From Geodermatophilaceae bacterium URHA0031 (lineage in GTDB: Bacteria > Actinomycetota > Actinomycetes > Mycobacteriales > Geodermatophilaceae), in contig JHVP01000022.1 of the NCBI GenBank assembly GCA_000620205.1, positions 1-39,740 on the forward strand: DNA of 39,740 nt, given 5' to 3'. The translations under genes were made by a program, and so were the position numbers. Of the stretch, positions 7,392 to 15,886 are shown piece by piece. The first letter of the stretch is position 1. Each line of letters opens with the position of its first letter. The notes below the pieces were generated by a model. It saw only the letters and a program-made list of their open reading frames with translations. It made no database searches and was not told where the DNA came from.

Positions 7392-8165
7392 GTGAGCGAA
7401 CACGAGACCCGAGCGGACGGCGTCCGGGTCCTGATCACCGGTGGCACGAGCGGCCTGGGTGAGGCGATGGCCGTCGCCCTGCTGGACGCCGGCGCCCGGG
7501 TGGCGGTCACCGGACGGGACACGGAGCGGACGGCGGCGGCCGCCGCGCGGCTGGGCTCCGGGGCCGTCGGGATCGCCATGGACGTCCGGGACGAGCACGA
7601 CGTCGCCCGGGGGGTCGAGGGCGCGCGGACCGCCCTGGGCGGGATCGACGTGCTGGTCAACAACGCCGGCATCGGGATGCGCACGGTGAACGAGCACTTC
7701 CTGACCGACCCGCAGCCGTTCTGGTCGGTGCCGCCCGCCGGGTTCCGGGACGTGGTCGAGACCAACCTGACCGGCTACTTCCTGGTCGCCCGCGCCGTGG
7801 TTCCGCACATGCTGCAGGCCGGCGGCGGCCGGGTGGTGAACGTGTCGATGAACCACTCGACGATGAACCGGAAGGGGTTCGTGCCCTACGGACCGGCGCG
7901 GGCCGGAGCCGAGGCGTTGTCCCGGATCATGGCCGCGGACCTGGCCGGCAGCCCGGTGACGGTCAACATCCTGCTGCCCGGCGGGGCCACGGCCACCGGC
8001 ATGGTCCCGGGGGGCTCCCCGCCGGCACTGGCCGACCACCTGCTGGACCCCGCCGTCATGGGCCCGCCCATCCGCTGGCTGGCCTCACCTGACGCGGTCG
8101 GCGTGCACGACCAGCGGATCGTGGCGACCGAGTTCGCCGACTGGCTCGCGGCCCGCAGCGCCTGA
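7392..8165 (+). CDS. SDR-family oxidoreductase with altered active site
   Basis: The 257-residue protein has the Rossmann NAD(P) motif TGGTSGLG (about residues 17-24) and LVNNAGIG, so it belongs to the short-chain dehydrogenase/reductase family. The usual catalytic YxxxK reads YGPAR, with Arg in place of Lys. The position 13 residues before the Tyr, normally Ser, is Met, with a Ser one residue earlier. It may still bind cofactor, but classical proton-relay chemistry would be weakened. The start GTG at 7392 follows a -10 by 7 nt. It stands alone between a terminator and a convergent LCP gene. The substrate is unknown. Confidence 0.8.
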   Translation: MSEHETRADGVRVLITGGTSGLGEAMAVALLDAGARVAVTGRDTERTAAAAARLGSGAVGIAMDVRDEHDVARGVEGARTALGGIDVLVNNAGIGMRTVNEHFLTDPQPFWSVPPAGFRDVVETNLTGYFLVARAVVPHMLQAGGGRVVNVSMNHSTMNRKGFVPYGPARAGAEALSRIMAADLAGSPVTVNILLPGGATATGMVPGGSPPALADHLLDPAVMGPPIRWLASPDAVGVHDQRIVATEFADWLAARSA

Positions 8166-8176
8166 AGCGTCAGGCG
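8159..8176. terminator. Short bidirectional hairpin formed by two facing stop codons
   Basis: CGCCTGA-AGCG-TCAGGCG is a perfect 7-bp stem with a 4-nt loop. It contains the stop of the SDR gene (8163-8165) and of the convergent LCP gene (8170-8172). It may end both transcripts; no U tract is seen. Confidence 0.4.
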
Positions 8177-9663
8177 ATGCAGCTGGTGTCCTCGGCGGTG
8201 CGCTCGTTCGCGGCGTAGGTGCCGGCCGGGGTGTCGGCGACCGGCGCGCTGACGGGCTCGCCGATCCCCTGCGAGTCCGCGCCCAGCACCAGCTGGACGG
8301 TGCCCGGGGTGAGCGAGTCGTCGACGGTCACCGCCGCGCCGGGGACCTGGGCGGCCACCGCGGCGGCCAGCGCCTCGTCCCCGGCCGCGGCGCTGACCGT
8401 CGTGACGTCCGTGGCCGCGGCGTTGCCGCCGCTGCTCGCGTCGAACCCGGCCCCGGTGAGCGCCTCAGCGGCGGTCGCCGCGGCGCCGGGGACACCGGAG
8501 CCGTTGAGCACGCTCACCGTGACGTCGGCGGGATCGGCCGCCTCCACCGAGGGTGCCGCCGCAGCCGGCGGCGGGGTGGCGCTCAACGACGCGAAGAACT
8601 CCTTCAGGGCGTCGGGGTCCACCGGCTCCAGCACGTCGCCGGCGTCCTCCTTGGCGTCCGCCAGTCCGGGGATCGTCTGGAAGGAGATCTCGTCGGGCCG
8701 CACCGACTGCATCTGCGCGGCCAGGTCGAACAGGTTCAGCCCCCGGTCGACCGTGACGCTGGTGCCCACCTGCTGGATCACCTGGCGCTGCTTCACGGGG
8801 TTGAGCAGCAGGTCCTGCGACAGGACGTTGCGGATCAACCCGGCCAGGAACACCTGCTGGCGCACCTGCCGGTCGATCTCGCTGTTGAGGCCGTGCCGCT
8901 GCCGGACGAAGGCCAGCGCCTCGGCCCCGCTGATGGTCTGCTCGCCGGCTTCGAAGTGGGCACCCGAGAGCGGGTCGTCGGTGGCCTCGCACAGGTTCAC
9001 CTCGACGCCACCGACGATGCTGCTGATGTTGATGAAGCCCAGCAGGTTGATCTCCGCGAAGTGGTCGATCTCCACGCCGGTCACGCCGCTGATGGTCTGG
9101 ATGAGCAGTCGGGCGCCGGCGGCCTCCTTGTCGGCCTCCGACCCCTCGGCGTCGTCGTACCCCCGGCCGAAGGCCGAGTTGAGCTTGGCCTCCCCGTACC
9201 CGGGGATCGACACGTACAGGTCCCGCGGGATGGAGACGAAGGCCGCGGCCGAGCCGTCCGCCGGGATGTGGACCAGGATCATCGTGTCGGTGTTGAGCAG
9301 ACCCTCGGGGTCCCCGGTGCTGAACTCCTCGGCCTGCTCGGCCGTGAGCCCCGCGCGCGAGTCACGCCCGACCAGCAGCAGGTTCATCGCCTCCCCGGCG
9401 TGATCGCTGCCCTGCGCATCGGTGTTGCCCTCGGCCGGGATGGCGTCGGTGCGGCCGACGCTGGCCTCGGCCACCCGGGCGAGGTACCAGCCCCAGCCAC
9501 TGCCGGCGAGCAGGGTCAGGCTCAGCACCGCCGCGACGACCCGGCCCACCACGGCCGGCCGCCAGGTCCGCTGCGGGCGGGGGCCGGACGGGTGCGCGGA
9601 CCGTCCGGCGCGTGGGTCCAGGTGCGGCGGCAGCGACCGCCGCGACGGTTCATCGGGTGCCAT
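8170..9663 (-). CDS. LCP (LytR-CpsA-Psr) family cell-wall ligase with LytR_C domain
   Basis: The 497-residue protein has a cytoplasmic Pro/Arg-rich N terminus, then one membrane segment (about 37-62). Next comes an LCP catalytic domain (about 90-310) with the conserved acidic and basic motifs: LLLVGRDSR, LLNTDTMILVHI, FVSIPRDLYV, KLNSAFGRG and AFVRQRHGLNSEIDR. A C-terminal LytR_C domain (SVLNGSGVPGAAATAAEAL, from about 375) follows. LCP enzymes transfer undecaprenyl-linked glycopolymers such as arabinogalactan or teichoic-like polymers to peptidoglycan outside the membrane. The ATG at 9663 has GGAGGT just upstream. It is probably a single-gene transcript. Confidence 0.92.
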   Translation of the reverse strand: MAPDEPSRRSLPPHLDPRAGRSAHPSGPRPQRTWRPAVVGRVVAAVLSLTLLAGSGWGWYLARVAEASVGRTDAIPAEGNTDAQGSDHAGEAMNLLLVGRDSRAGLTAEQAEEFSTGDPEGLLNTDTMILVHIPADGSAAAFVSIPRDLYVSIPGYGEAKLNSAFGRGYDDAEGSEADKEAAGARLLIQTISGVTGVEIDHFAEINLLGFINISSIVGGVEVNLCEATDDPLSGAHFEAGEQTISGAEALAFVRQRHGLNSEIDRQVRQQVFLAGLIRNVLSQDLLLNPVKQRQVIQQVGTSVTVDRGLNLFDLAAQMQSVRPDEISFQTIPGLADAKEDAGDVLEPVDPDALKEFFASLSATPPPAAAAPSVEAADPADVTVSVLNGSGVPGAAATAAEALTGAGFDASSGGNAAATDVTTVSAAAGDEALAAAVAAQVPGAAVTVDDSLTPGTVQLVLGADSQGIGEPVSAPVADTPAGTYAANERTAEDTSCIA

Positions 9664-9761
9664 CGGTGACCTCCGCGTGCACGGGACCGGCTCCTCGTGC
9701 CCTCGACCGACGAGCCTGCCACGGCTTCCTGTGCAGCGGTTTCACCGACGCGCGCCGCACG

Positions 9762-10556
9762 TCAGGGCAGGACCGCGTCGACGTAGCCGCCGTCGACCCG
9801 CAGCGCGCCGCCGGTCGTGGCCGAGGCCAGCGGTGAGGCGAGGTAGACGCACATGTGGGCGATCTCCTCGGGCTCGATCAACCGCTGCAGCAGCGACTGC
9901 GGCCGGTGCCGGCGCATGAACTCCCGCTGCGCCTGGTCCCACGGCAGCTCGTCGCCGACCAGGGAGTGCACGAACTCCTCCACGCCACCGGTGTGCGTCG
10001 GCCCGGCGATCACGGAGTTGACCGTCACGCCCGACCCGGCGGCCTCCTTGGCGAAACCCCGGGAGACGGCGAGCAACGCCGTCTTGGACATGCCGTAGTG
10101 GATCATCTCGGCCGGGATCGCCACGGCGGAGTCGCTGGCGATGTACTGGACGCGACCCCAGCCGCGCTCCCGCATCCCGGGCAGGTAGGACCGGGTGAGC
10201 CGGACCGCGGTCAGCACGTTCGTCTCGAAGTAGCGGCGCCACTCGTCGTCGCTGATCTCGAGCGCCGGCTGCGCTCCGAAGACGCCCAGGTTGTTGACCA
10301 GGACGTCGACGCCCGGCACCGCTGCCAGCAACTGCGCCGTCCCCGCGTCGGTGACGACGTCGCCGGCCACGGTGCTCACCTCTGCCTCCTCGACGTCGGC
10401 CCGCAGCCGGCCGGCGGCCTCGTCGAGCCGGCCGGGGTCGCGCCCGGTGAGGACGACGGAGGCCCCGGCCCGGGCCAATCCGGTGGCGATCGCCAGCCCG
10501 ATGCCCTGGGAGGAACCGGTCACGAGGGCCCGCTTGCCGGTGAGGTCGAGGCGCAT
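9762..10556 (-). CDS. SDR-family oxidoreductase (intact active site)
   Basis: The 264-residue protein has TGSSQGIG (about 14-21), LVNNLG, an IASDSA serine motif and an intact YGMSK catalytic pair, then GGALRVDGGYVDAV at the C terminus. It is an ordinary NAD(P)-dependent short-chain dehydrogenase, with features like the FabG and 3-oxoacyl reductase set, but the substrate cannot be deduced. The ATG at 10556 has no clear Shine-Dalgarno sequence. A perfect 13-bp hairpin lies 17-46 nt upstream and would be in its leader if transcription starts beyond it. The gene diverges from a phosphatase gene. Confidence 0.85.
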   Translation of the reverse strand: MRLDLTGKRALVTGSSQGIGLAIATGLARAGASVVLTGRDPGRLDEAAGRLRADVEEAEVSTVAGDVVTDAGTAQLLAAVPGVDVLVNNLGVFGAQPALEISDDEWRRYFETNVLTAVRLTRSYLPGMRERGWGRVQYIASDSAVAIPAEMIHYGMSKTALLAVSRGFAKEAAGSGVTVNSVIAGPTHTGGVEEFVHSLVGDELPWDQAQREFMRRHRPQSLLQRLIEPEEIAHMCVYLASPLASATTGGALRVDGGYVDAVLP

Positions 10557-10572
10557 GAGGGGTGCAAGGCGG

Positions 10573-10602
10573 CCGGGTGGGGCGGTGTTCCGCCCCACCC
10601 GG
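10573..10602. other. Perfect hairpin between divergent genes
   Basis: CCGGGTGGGGCGG, loop TGTT, CCGCCCCACCCGG: a perfect 13-bp stem. It lies upstream of both flanking start codons (10556 minus, 10677 plus), so it is not a normal 3' terminator for either. It could be a leader hairpin of the SDR gene or insulate the two promoters. Confidence 0.6.
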
Positions 10603-10676
10603 TGGCGCGTCCGAGGGCGGTGGCGGCGGGCTCCTCTACCGTGGACCGACGGGCCGGAGCGGACGGGGGCGCCACG

Positions 10677-11774
10677 GTGAGCGGGTCCAGGCAGCTGCAA
10701 CGGGTCATGCCCGCCGCCGTCCTGGCCGCGATCGTGCTCGCCGACCTGCTCACCGGTCGCGGTCAGTCGCTGATCGGCCTCTTCACCATGCCGCCGCTGC
10801 TCGCGGCCACCGCGCTGGGTCGCCGGGCGACGGTGGGCTACGGGCTGCTGGCGCTGCTGGCCGCGGCCCTGATCGGGGTCTACGACGGGCAGTACGCCGA
10901 GGGACGGCTGCTCGCCCAGGTGATCCGGCTGGTGGGGGTCACCGTGGCGACCGTGCTCGCCGTGGGCGCGTGCACCCTGCGGGTGCGCCGGGACGCGCAC
11001 CTGGCCCAGCTGCGCGCCGAGGCCGCCGACACCCGCGCCGCCCTGCGCACCGCCGAGACGCTGCAGCTGAACCTGCTCGGCCCGCCGCCCGCGGTCGACG
11101 GGCTGACGACCGCGGTGCGGTACCTGCCGGCCGGCCGGCACGCCCAGGTGGGCGGTGACTGGTACGACGCTTTCGTGCTGCCGGACGGGAGCACGGTGCT
11201 GGTCATCGGCGACGTCGCCGGCCACGACGCATCGGCGGCGGCGACCATGGCCCAGGTCCGGGGGATGCTGCGGGCGATCGCCTCGACGGCGGCGGACTCA
11301 CCGGCCGCCGTGCTGAGCACCGCCGACCAGGTCCTCGCCGACCTCGGCCTGCACACCCTGGTCACGGTCGCGGTGGCCACCGTCTCCCGGGACCGCGACG
11401 GCACCGCCACGGTGTCCTGGTCCAACGCCGGCCACCCGCCGCCGGTGCTGCGCTGCGCGGACGGGCGGGTGCAGCTGCTCGCCCGCCCGCCGGAGCCCCT
11501 GCTGGGGGTCGCCCCCGGCGTCCCCCGGTCCGACCACGAGCTGGCGCTGCACCCCGGCGACACGCTGCTGCTGTACACCGACGGGCTGGTCGAACGGCGC
11601 ACCACGACGCTCGACGACGGCTTCGCCTGGCTGCTCCAGGCGGTGCAGGCGCACGGGCAGGGGCCGCTGGACGAGCTCTGCGACGCGCTGCTGGCCGAGC
11701 TCGGCGGCCGGGGGAACGACGACGTGGCCCTGCTCGCCGTCCGGCTCCCCGGGGCTCAGGACGGGGTGCGGTAG
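10677..11774 (+). CDS. Membrane-bound PP2C/SpoIIE-type serine phosphatase
   Basis: The 365-residue protein begins with three or four hydrophobic segments (about residues 8-102) and a short helical linker (RRDAHLAQLRAEAADTRAAL). A PPM/SpoIIE phosphatase domain (about 125-360) follows. The metal-binding motifs are present: GGDWYDAF, VIGDVAGHDASAA, LLLYTDGLVERR and GNDDVALLA. Such proteins often dephosphorylate anti-anti-sigma factors in the stress or partner-switching pathway. No sigma, anti-sigma or antagonist gene is visible nearby. The start GTG at 10677 is chosen because the hydrophobic region follows directly; the upstream frame is antisense to the SDR gene. Its 3' end overlaps the next gene's 3' end by 19 bp. 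Confidence 0.85.
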   Translation: MSGSRQLQRVMPAAVLAAIVLADLLTGRGQSLIGLFTMPPLLAATALGRRATVGYGLLALLAAALIGVYDGQYAEGRLLAQVIRLVGVTVATVLAVGACTLRVRRDAHLAQLRAEAADTRAALRTAETLQLNLLGPPPAVDGLTTAVRYLPAGRHAQVGGDWYDAFVLPDGSTVLVIGDVAGHDASAAATMAQVRGMLRAIASTAADSPAAVLSTADQVLADLGLHTLVTVAVATVSRDRDGTATVSWSNAGHPPPVLRCADGRVQLLARPPEPLLGVAPGVPRSDHELALHPGDTLLLYTDGLVERRTTTLDDGFAWLLQAVQAHGQGPLDELCDALLAELGGRGNDDVALLAVRLPGAQDGVR

Positions 11775-13561
11775 AGCAGGAAGGCCACGTCGTCGTCGGG
11801 TGCGTCCGAGAGCAGTTGGTCAGTGAGCAACTCGGCGAGCGCGGCGGGGGGCAGGTGCCGACCCTCGGTGACCGCGGTGACCGCCCGGTCCATGCCCTGG
11901 TCCAGGTCCTGGTCGCGCCGCTCGACGAGCCCGTCGGTGTAGAGCAGCAGCGTCGACCCCGGCGCCAGGACGACGTCCCGCTCCGGCCGGACCAGGTCGT
12001 CCGTGACCGCCAGCGGCAGCGAGCCGGCCGCGGTGAGGAAGCGGGAGGCCCCGTCGGCGTCGACCACGATGGCCGGCACGTGCCCGGCACTGCTGTAGCG
12101 CAGCGTGCCCGCCGCCGGGTCGACGACGGCGCAGAAGACGGTGCTGCAGGACGCGCCGGGGACGAGGTCGGCGAAGCGGTCCAGCGCGGTGAGCACGTGC
12201 GCCGGGGAGTGGCTCTCCAGCAGCAGCGCCCGGCCGGCACTGCGCAGCTGGCCCATCACGGCCGCGGCGGGCAGCCCACGGCCCACCACGTCCCCGACCA
12301 CCACGCCGTACTGGCCGTCGGGCAGGTCGACGACGTCGTACCAGTCGCCGCCGACCTCCAGCGTGCCGCTGGCCGGCTCGTAGTGGACGGCGAAGCCGTG
12401 CGGGAGGACGGTCGGCCCGAGGACGGCGCGCTGCAGGGTGACCGCGACCTCGGTGAAGAACTGGGCGCGGGCGTTGTCGTACTCGGCCCGCTCCTCGGCC
12501 CGGCGTCGCTCGACGTGCACCGCCTGCGCGTCGGTCACCGCGGCGGACACGTGCCCGGCGGCCAGGGTGAGGAAGGCCCGGTAGTCCTCGTCCATCTGCA
12601 GGTGCGGGCTGGTGCCCAGGACCAGCGCACCGATCGGGCTGGACTGCCCGGCGACGGTCAGGGGCAGCACGAACGCCGTGTCGACGTCGGCGTCCCCGGC
12701 CGGACTGGCACCGGTGCAGGAGAGCCCGGGTGCCGCCGTCGCCAGGCCGCTCGTGCTCACGACGGACCGGGACGCGATGGCCTCGCGGACCTGGGAGGGG
12801 AAGACGGTGCCGGCGAGGTCGGCCGCCCCGCCGATGCCGTAGCTGGCGACCAGCTCCGCGGTGTGCGCGTCGGGACCGAGCAGGTAGACCAACCCGAACG
12901 GGCAGTCCACGCGGGACCCGGCGAGCACCTGCAGCGCGGCCGCGCACGCCTCCGGCGTGCTGCCGTGCACCGAGCGCGGCAGGCCGCCCAGCTGCTGCAG
13001 CACGGTCATCCGGCGGGCGGCGAGCACCCGCGGTGTCGTCTCCACGACCGTGTTGAGCAGCCCGGCGACCGCGCCACCCGGCTCGACGACCGGCGAGTAG
13101 GAGAAGGTGAAGTAGCACTCCTCGACGAAGCCGTTGCGCGTCATCACCAGCGGCAGGTCCTCGTGGGCGGTCGCCCCGCCGGCGAAGACCTCGGTGATCA
13201 TCGGCTGGATGTCGGCCCAGACGTCGTCCCACACGTCGGGCACGCACTCCCCGAGGGCCTTCGGGTGCCGCAGCCCGAGCATCGGTGCGTAGCCGTCGTT
13301 GTAGACCATGACGAGGTCGGGACCCCACATGAGCAGCATGGCGAACCGGGTGTTCAGCACCGTGCTCACCGCGCTGCGCAGGGTGGGCGACCACTGGCCC
13401 TCGGGGCCCAGCGGCGTGGCGGCCCAGTCGTGCCCCAGCACCGACCGCTGCAGCTCGGTCCGGGGACGCTCCGGCACCAGCTCCGCCAACTGCCCGTCCA
13501 GTCCGACACCCCCGCTCCACGGTGGCGGGCCGTCCGGCCCGCTCGTCCCGTGCACCGCCAT
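11756..13561 (-). CDS. PAS-GAF-PP2C (SpoIIE-type) sensor phosphatase
   Basis: The 601-residue soluble protein has a PAS-like region (about 40-190, with MLLMWGPDLVMVYNDGYAPML) and a GAF-like domain (about 195-350). A helical linker (RRRAEERAEYDNARAQFF) leads to a SpoIIE phosphatase domain (about 370-600) with VGGDWYDVVDLPDG, VVGDVVGRGLPAAA, LLLYTDGLVERRDQ and PDDDVAFLLY. The input domains would sense a ligand or redox signal and set the phosphatase activity in partner-switching control of a sigma factor. It converges with the membrane-bound homologue, and the two phosphatase domains share the same motifs. Their 3' ends overlap tail to tail. Confidence 0.88.
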   Translation of the reverse strand: MAVHGTSGPDGPPPWSGGVGLDGQLAELVPERPRTELQRSVLGHDWAATPLGPEGQWSPTLRSAVSTVLNTRFAMLLMWGPDLVMVYNDGYAPMLGLRHPKALGECVPDVWDDVWADIQPMITEVFAGGATAHEDLPLVMTRNGFVEECYFTFSYSPVVEPGGAVAGLLNTVVETTPRVLAARRMTVLQQLGGLPRSVHGSTPEACAAALQVLAGSRVDCPFGLVYLLGPDAHTAELVASYGIGGAADLAGTVFPSQVREAIASRSVVSTSGLATAAPGLSCTGASPAGDADVDTAFVLPLTVAGQSSPIGALVLGTSPHLQMDEDYRAFLTLAAGHVSAAVTDAQAVHVERRRAEERAEYDNARAQFFTEVAVTLQRAVLGPTVLPHGFAVHYEPASGTLEVGGDWYDVVDLPDGQYGVVVGDVVGRGLPAAAVMGQLRSAGRALLLESHSPAHVLTALDRFADLVPGASCSTVFCAVVDPAAGTLRYSSAGHVPAIVVDADGASRFLTAAGSLPLAVTDDLVRPERDVVLAPGSTLLLYTDGLVERRDQDLDQGMDRAVTAVTEGRHLPPAALAELLTDQLLSDAPDDDVAFLLYRTPS

Positions 13562-13603
13562 GCTCTCATCCCCCGCTGACGGGAGCCTGGCAACCGCCGG
13601 CGG

Positions 13604-14143
13604 TCAGCGCACGGGGAGCACGGCCAGGTGCCCGGGCGGGACGGCGTCGACCAGCCAGACCCCGTTGGCCGACCGGGAGAACACCGCGCCCTCGGCCACC
13701 ATGGCGGCGGCGTCCACCCGCAGCACGACGGGCGGCCCCCGGCGGGCGCCGACCGCCCGCGCCGTCCCGACGTCCGGGCTCAGGTGCACCGCGTGCCGGG
13801 CGCCGGGTCGCAGGCCCTCGGCCAGGATGCGCGCCAGGGAGCGCTGAGGGGTCCCGTGGAAGAGCTCCGCCGGCGGTCGCGCCGGGGCGTAGCCCAGGTC
13901 GACGGGGACGCTGTGCCCCTGGCTGGCCCGGATCCGGGTGCCGGTGCGGTCGAAGGCGAACCGCACCTTGTCGTTGCGGGCCACGACCTCCGCCAGCTCC
14001 GACCGGGTCACCCCGAGGGCGTCGAGCAGCTCGTCGACGCCGACCCAGCCGCCGTCGTCCAGGGTCAGCCCGACGCTGTCGGGCCGGTGGCGGAGGACGA
14101 AGGACAGCCGCTTGCTGAGCCGGACGACGTCGGCGGGGCTCAC
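13604..14143 (-). CDS. kptA: RNA 2'-phosphotransferase, KptA/Tpt1 family
   Basis: The 179-residue protein begins with the KptA signature RLSKRLSFVLRHRPDSVGL, with the key Arg18-His19 pair. It continues with WVGVDELL, KVRFAFD, IRASQGHSVPVDL, LFHGT and HLSPDVGTARAVGARRG. Tpt1 enzymes remove a 2'-phosphate from RNA using NAD+, leaving ADP-ribose 1'',2''-cyclic phosphate. Some bacterial homologues also ADP-ribosylate nucleic acid ends. Bacteria lack the tRNA-splicing pathway that needs it in yeast, so the role is unclear. The GTG at 14143 overlaps the upstream stop by 4 bp (GTGA), so translation is coupled to the small Cys-rich protein. Confidence 0.9.
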   Translation of the reverse strand: MSPADVVRLSKRLSFVLRHRPDSVGLTLDDGGWVGVDELLDALGVTRSELAEVVARNDKVRFAFDRTGTRIRASQGHSVPVDLGYAPARPPAELFHGTPQRSLARILAEGLRPGARHAVHLSPDVGTARAVGARRGPPVVLRVDAAAMVAEGAVFSRSANGVWLVDAVPPGHLAVLPVR

Positions 14144-14406
14144 CGCTCGTCGGGTGCGCGCCCCGCGTGGTCGACCAGCTCGGCCGCGCTGGCCAGCTCA
14201 CCGTGCATGCGGGCGCACGAGGCGCAGCAGAAGAAGACACCGTCGGCCTCGACGCCGTGCCCGACGACCTTCACCCTGCAGTGCTCGCAGACCGGCGCCA
14301 GCGCGTGGATGGCGCACTCGAAGCTGTCGAAGGTGTGCACCGCGCCTGCGGCGTGCACCTCGAAGCTGAGCCGGTAGTCGTTCCCGCAGACCTCGCAGCT
14401 GGCCAT
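14140..14406 (-). CDS. Small Cys-rich metal-binding protein (prokaryotic metallothionein-like)
   Basis: The 88-residue protein has CEVCGNDY at residues 4-11, FECAIHALAPVCEHCRVK in the middle and FFCCASCARMHG near the end. That makes eight or nine cysteines in CxxC-type pairs. The pattern resembles proteins that actinobacterial genomes annotate as prokaryotic metallothionein, probably a zinc-bound treble-clef-like fold. It has no signal peptide. It precedes kptA with a 4-bp overlap, so both are made from one mRNA. A role as partner or metal carrier for KptA is only a guess. Confidence 0.7.
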   Translation of the reverse strand: MASCEVCGNDYRLSFEVHAAGAVHTFDSFECAIHALAPVCEHCRVKVVGHGVEADGVFFCCASCARMHGELASAAELVDHAGRAPDER

Positions 14407-14470
14407 GGGCGTCCCCTCGTCGTCGTGGACGACGGACTACCCCCCGGGGCCACCATGGCCAACATGGCCC

Positions 14471-15886
14471 TCAGGAGGCGGCGCGGGACTCCTCCGCGAG
14501 CGCGGCCAGCGCCAGCTCGAAGCACTGCTGCGGCGGCTGCACCAGGCCGGCGCCGACCTGGCCGGTACCGGCGACCCGGCCGGCCATCCCGGTGTTGATC
14601 TGCGGCAGCCAGCCGGTGCGGGCGACCTTGAGGACGTCGATCCCGGTCGGCGAGCCGCGGAAGCCCATGATCGGGATCTGCATCGCCGGGTTCTCGGTCA
14701 GCGTGAGCTGGTACATCCGCTCGGTCGTCGCCAGCGCATCCGGCACCGAGCCGCCGACGAACCGGACGATCGCCGGAGCCGCGGCCATCGAGAACCCGCC
14801 GACGCCGTAGGCCTCCATGATCGCGGAGTCACCGATGTCGGGGTTGGCGTCCTCGGGCCCGTAGTCGCCGAGGAAGAGGCCGACCGGGGTGTTGGCGGGG
14901 CCGGTGAACCAGCGGTCGCCGGTGCCGGCGGTCTGGATGCCGAACTCGGTGCCGTTGCGGGACAGCACGGTGACCATGGTGGAGCCGGGCACACCGCGGG
15001 CGGCGTCCATCGCGAGCTTCGCCGTCGGCATGCCGAGGTTGAGGTAGAAGTGCTCGTTGCCGCCGATGAACCGGAGCACCTCGGCGATGTCGCTCGACGG
15101 CGCGTCGACCGCGACGATGGACGGCGACAGCTCGCGCAACGCCATCAGCGACCCGGCGCGGTTGCGGTTGTGCCCCTCGTCGCCCATCTGCAGCATCTGC
15201 GCGAGGATCGCCTTGACGTCCAGCGGCTCCGGCCGGCTGCGCACCGCCGCCGACAGCACCGGCCCGAGGACGTCGCGCATCCAGGCCAGCCGGGTCTGCA
15301 CCTCCTCGTCGAAGGCGCCCATCCGCAGCACCTTGCCCAGGCCCTCGTTGAGGTTGCACCAGGCCTGACCGCCGCCCGCCGGGTCCTCCAGGCACCACAT
15401 CCACATCGACGGGCTCGTCACCCCCGCCATCGGTCCGACGGTGCGGTGGTGGTGGCACGGGTCCAGCGCGATCTCCCCGGCGGCGAGCACCCGCTCGGCG
15501 CTCTCCACGTCGGGAGCCCAGCCCTCGAACAGAGTCGCCCCGATCAGCGCACCGCGCATCGGGCCCGACGCGGACTCCCAGGTCAGCGGCGGCCCGGAGT
15601 GCAGCAGAACCCGGTCGCCGATGTCCAGCACCTCACGCGCCGGCCGGACGTCGACCAGCACGGAGCCCGCGGCGAGCACCCGTTCGACGGCGACCCGGTT
15701 GGCGGCGGCGCGGCGCGGGTCCAGGGCCAGCTGGGCGAGGTCCTCCGGGCTGCCGAAGCCCGGCGGGCGCCAGTCGACGTCGGTCACGCCGGCGCCCTGC
15801 TGGCGCAACGCGGTGGAGAAGACCTCGACGCCGGCGGCGACGATGGTGGGCGGGGCGGCGAGGAGTCCGCCGAGCGGCTCAGGCAT
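14471..15886 (-). CDS. DUF1116 protein (AllG/YlbE family), probable carbamoyltransferase subunit
   Basis: The 471-residue protein carries the DUF1116 landmarks DPCHHHRTVGPMAG, MGDEGHNRNRAGS, GGNEHFYLNLGM and VGGFSMAAAPAI. In E. coli the homologue YlbE (AllG) works with FdrA (AllF) and YlbF (AllH) as oxamate carbamoyltransferase, which phosphorolyses oxalurate to oxamate and carbamoyl phosphate in allantoin breakdown. It overlaps the upstream fdrA gene by 8 bp, so the two are one operon. No DUF2877 (AllH) gene is in the window. Given the amidohydrolase under the same motif, the substrate may be another ureido acid such as ureidomalonate. Confidence 0.82.
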   Translation of the reverse strand: MPEPLGGLLAAPPTIVAAGVEVFSTALRQQGAGVTDVDWRPPGFGSPEDLAQLALDPRRAAANRVAVERVLAAGSVLVDVRPAREVLDIGDRVLLHSGPPLTWESASGPMRGALIGATLFEGWAPDVESAERVLAAGEIALDPCHHHRTVGPMAGVTSPSMWMWCLEDPAGGGQAWCNLNEGLGKVLRMGAFDEEVQTRLAWMRDVLGPVLSAAVRSRPEPLDVKAILAQMLQMGDEGHNRNRAGSLMALRELSPSIVAVDAPSSDIAEVLRFIGGNEHFYLNLGMPTAKLAMDAARGVPGSTMVTVLSRNGTEFGIQTAGTGDRWFTGPANTPVGLFLGDYGPEDANPDIGDSAIMEAYGVGGFSMAAAPAIVRFVGGSVPDALATTERMYQLTLTENPAMQIPIMGFRGSPTGIDVLKVARTGWLPQINTGMAGRVAGTGQVGAGLVQPPQQCFELALAALAEESRAAS

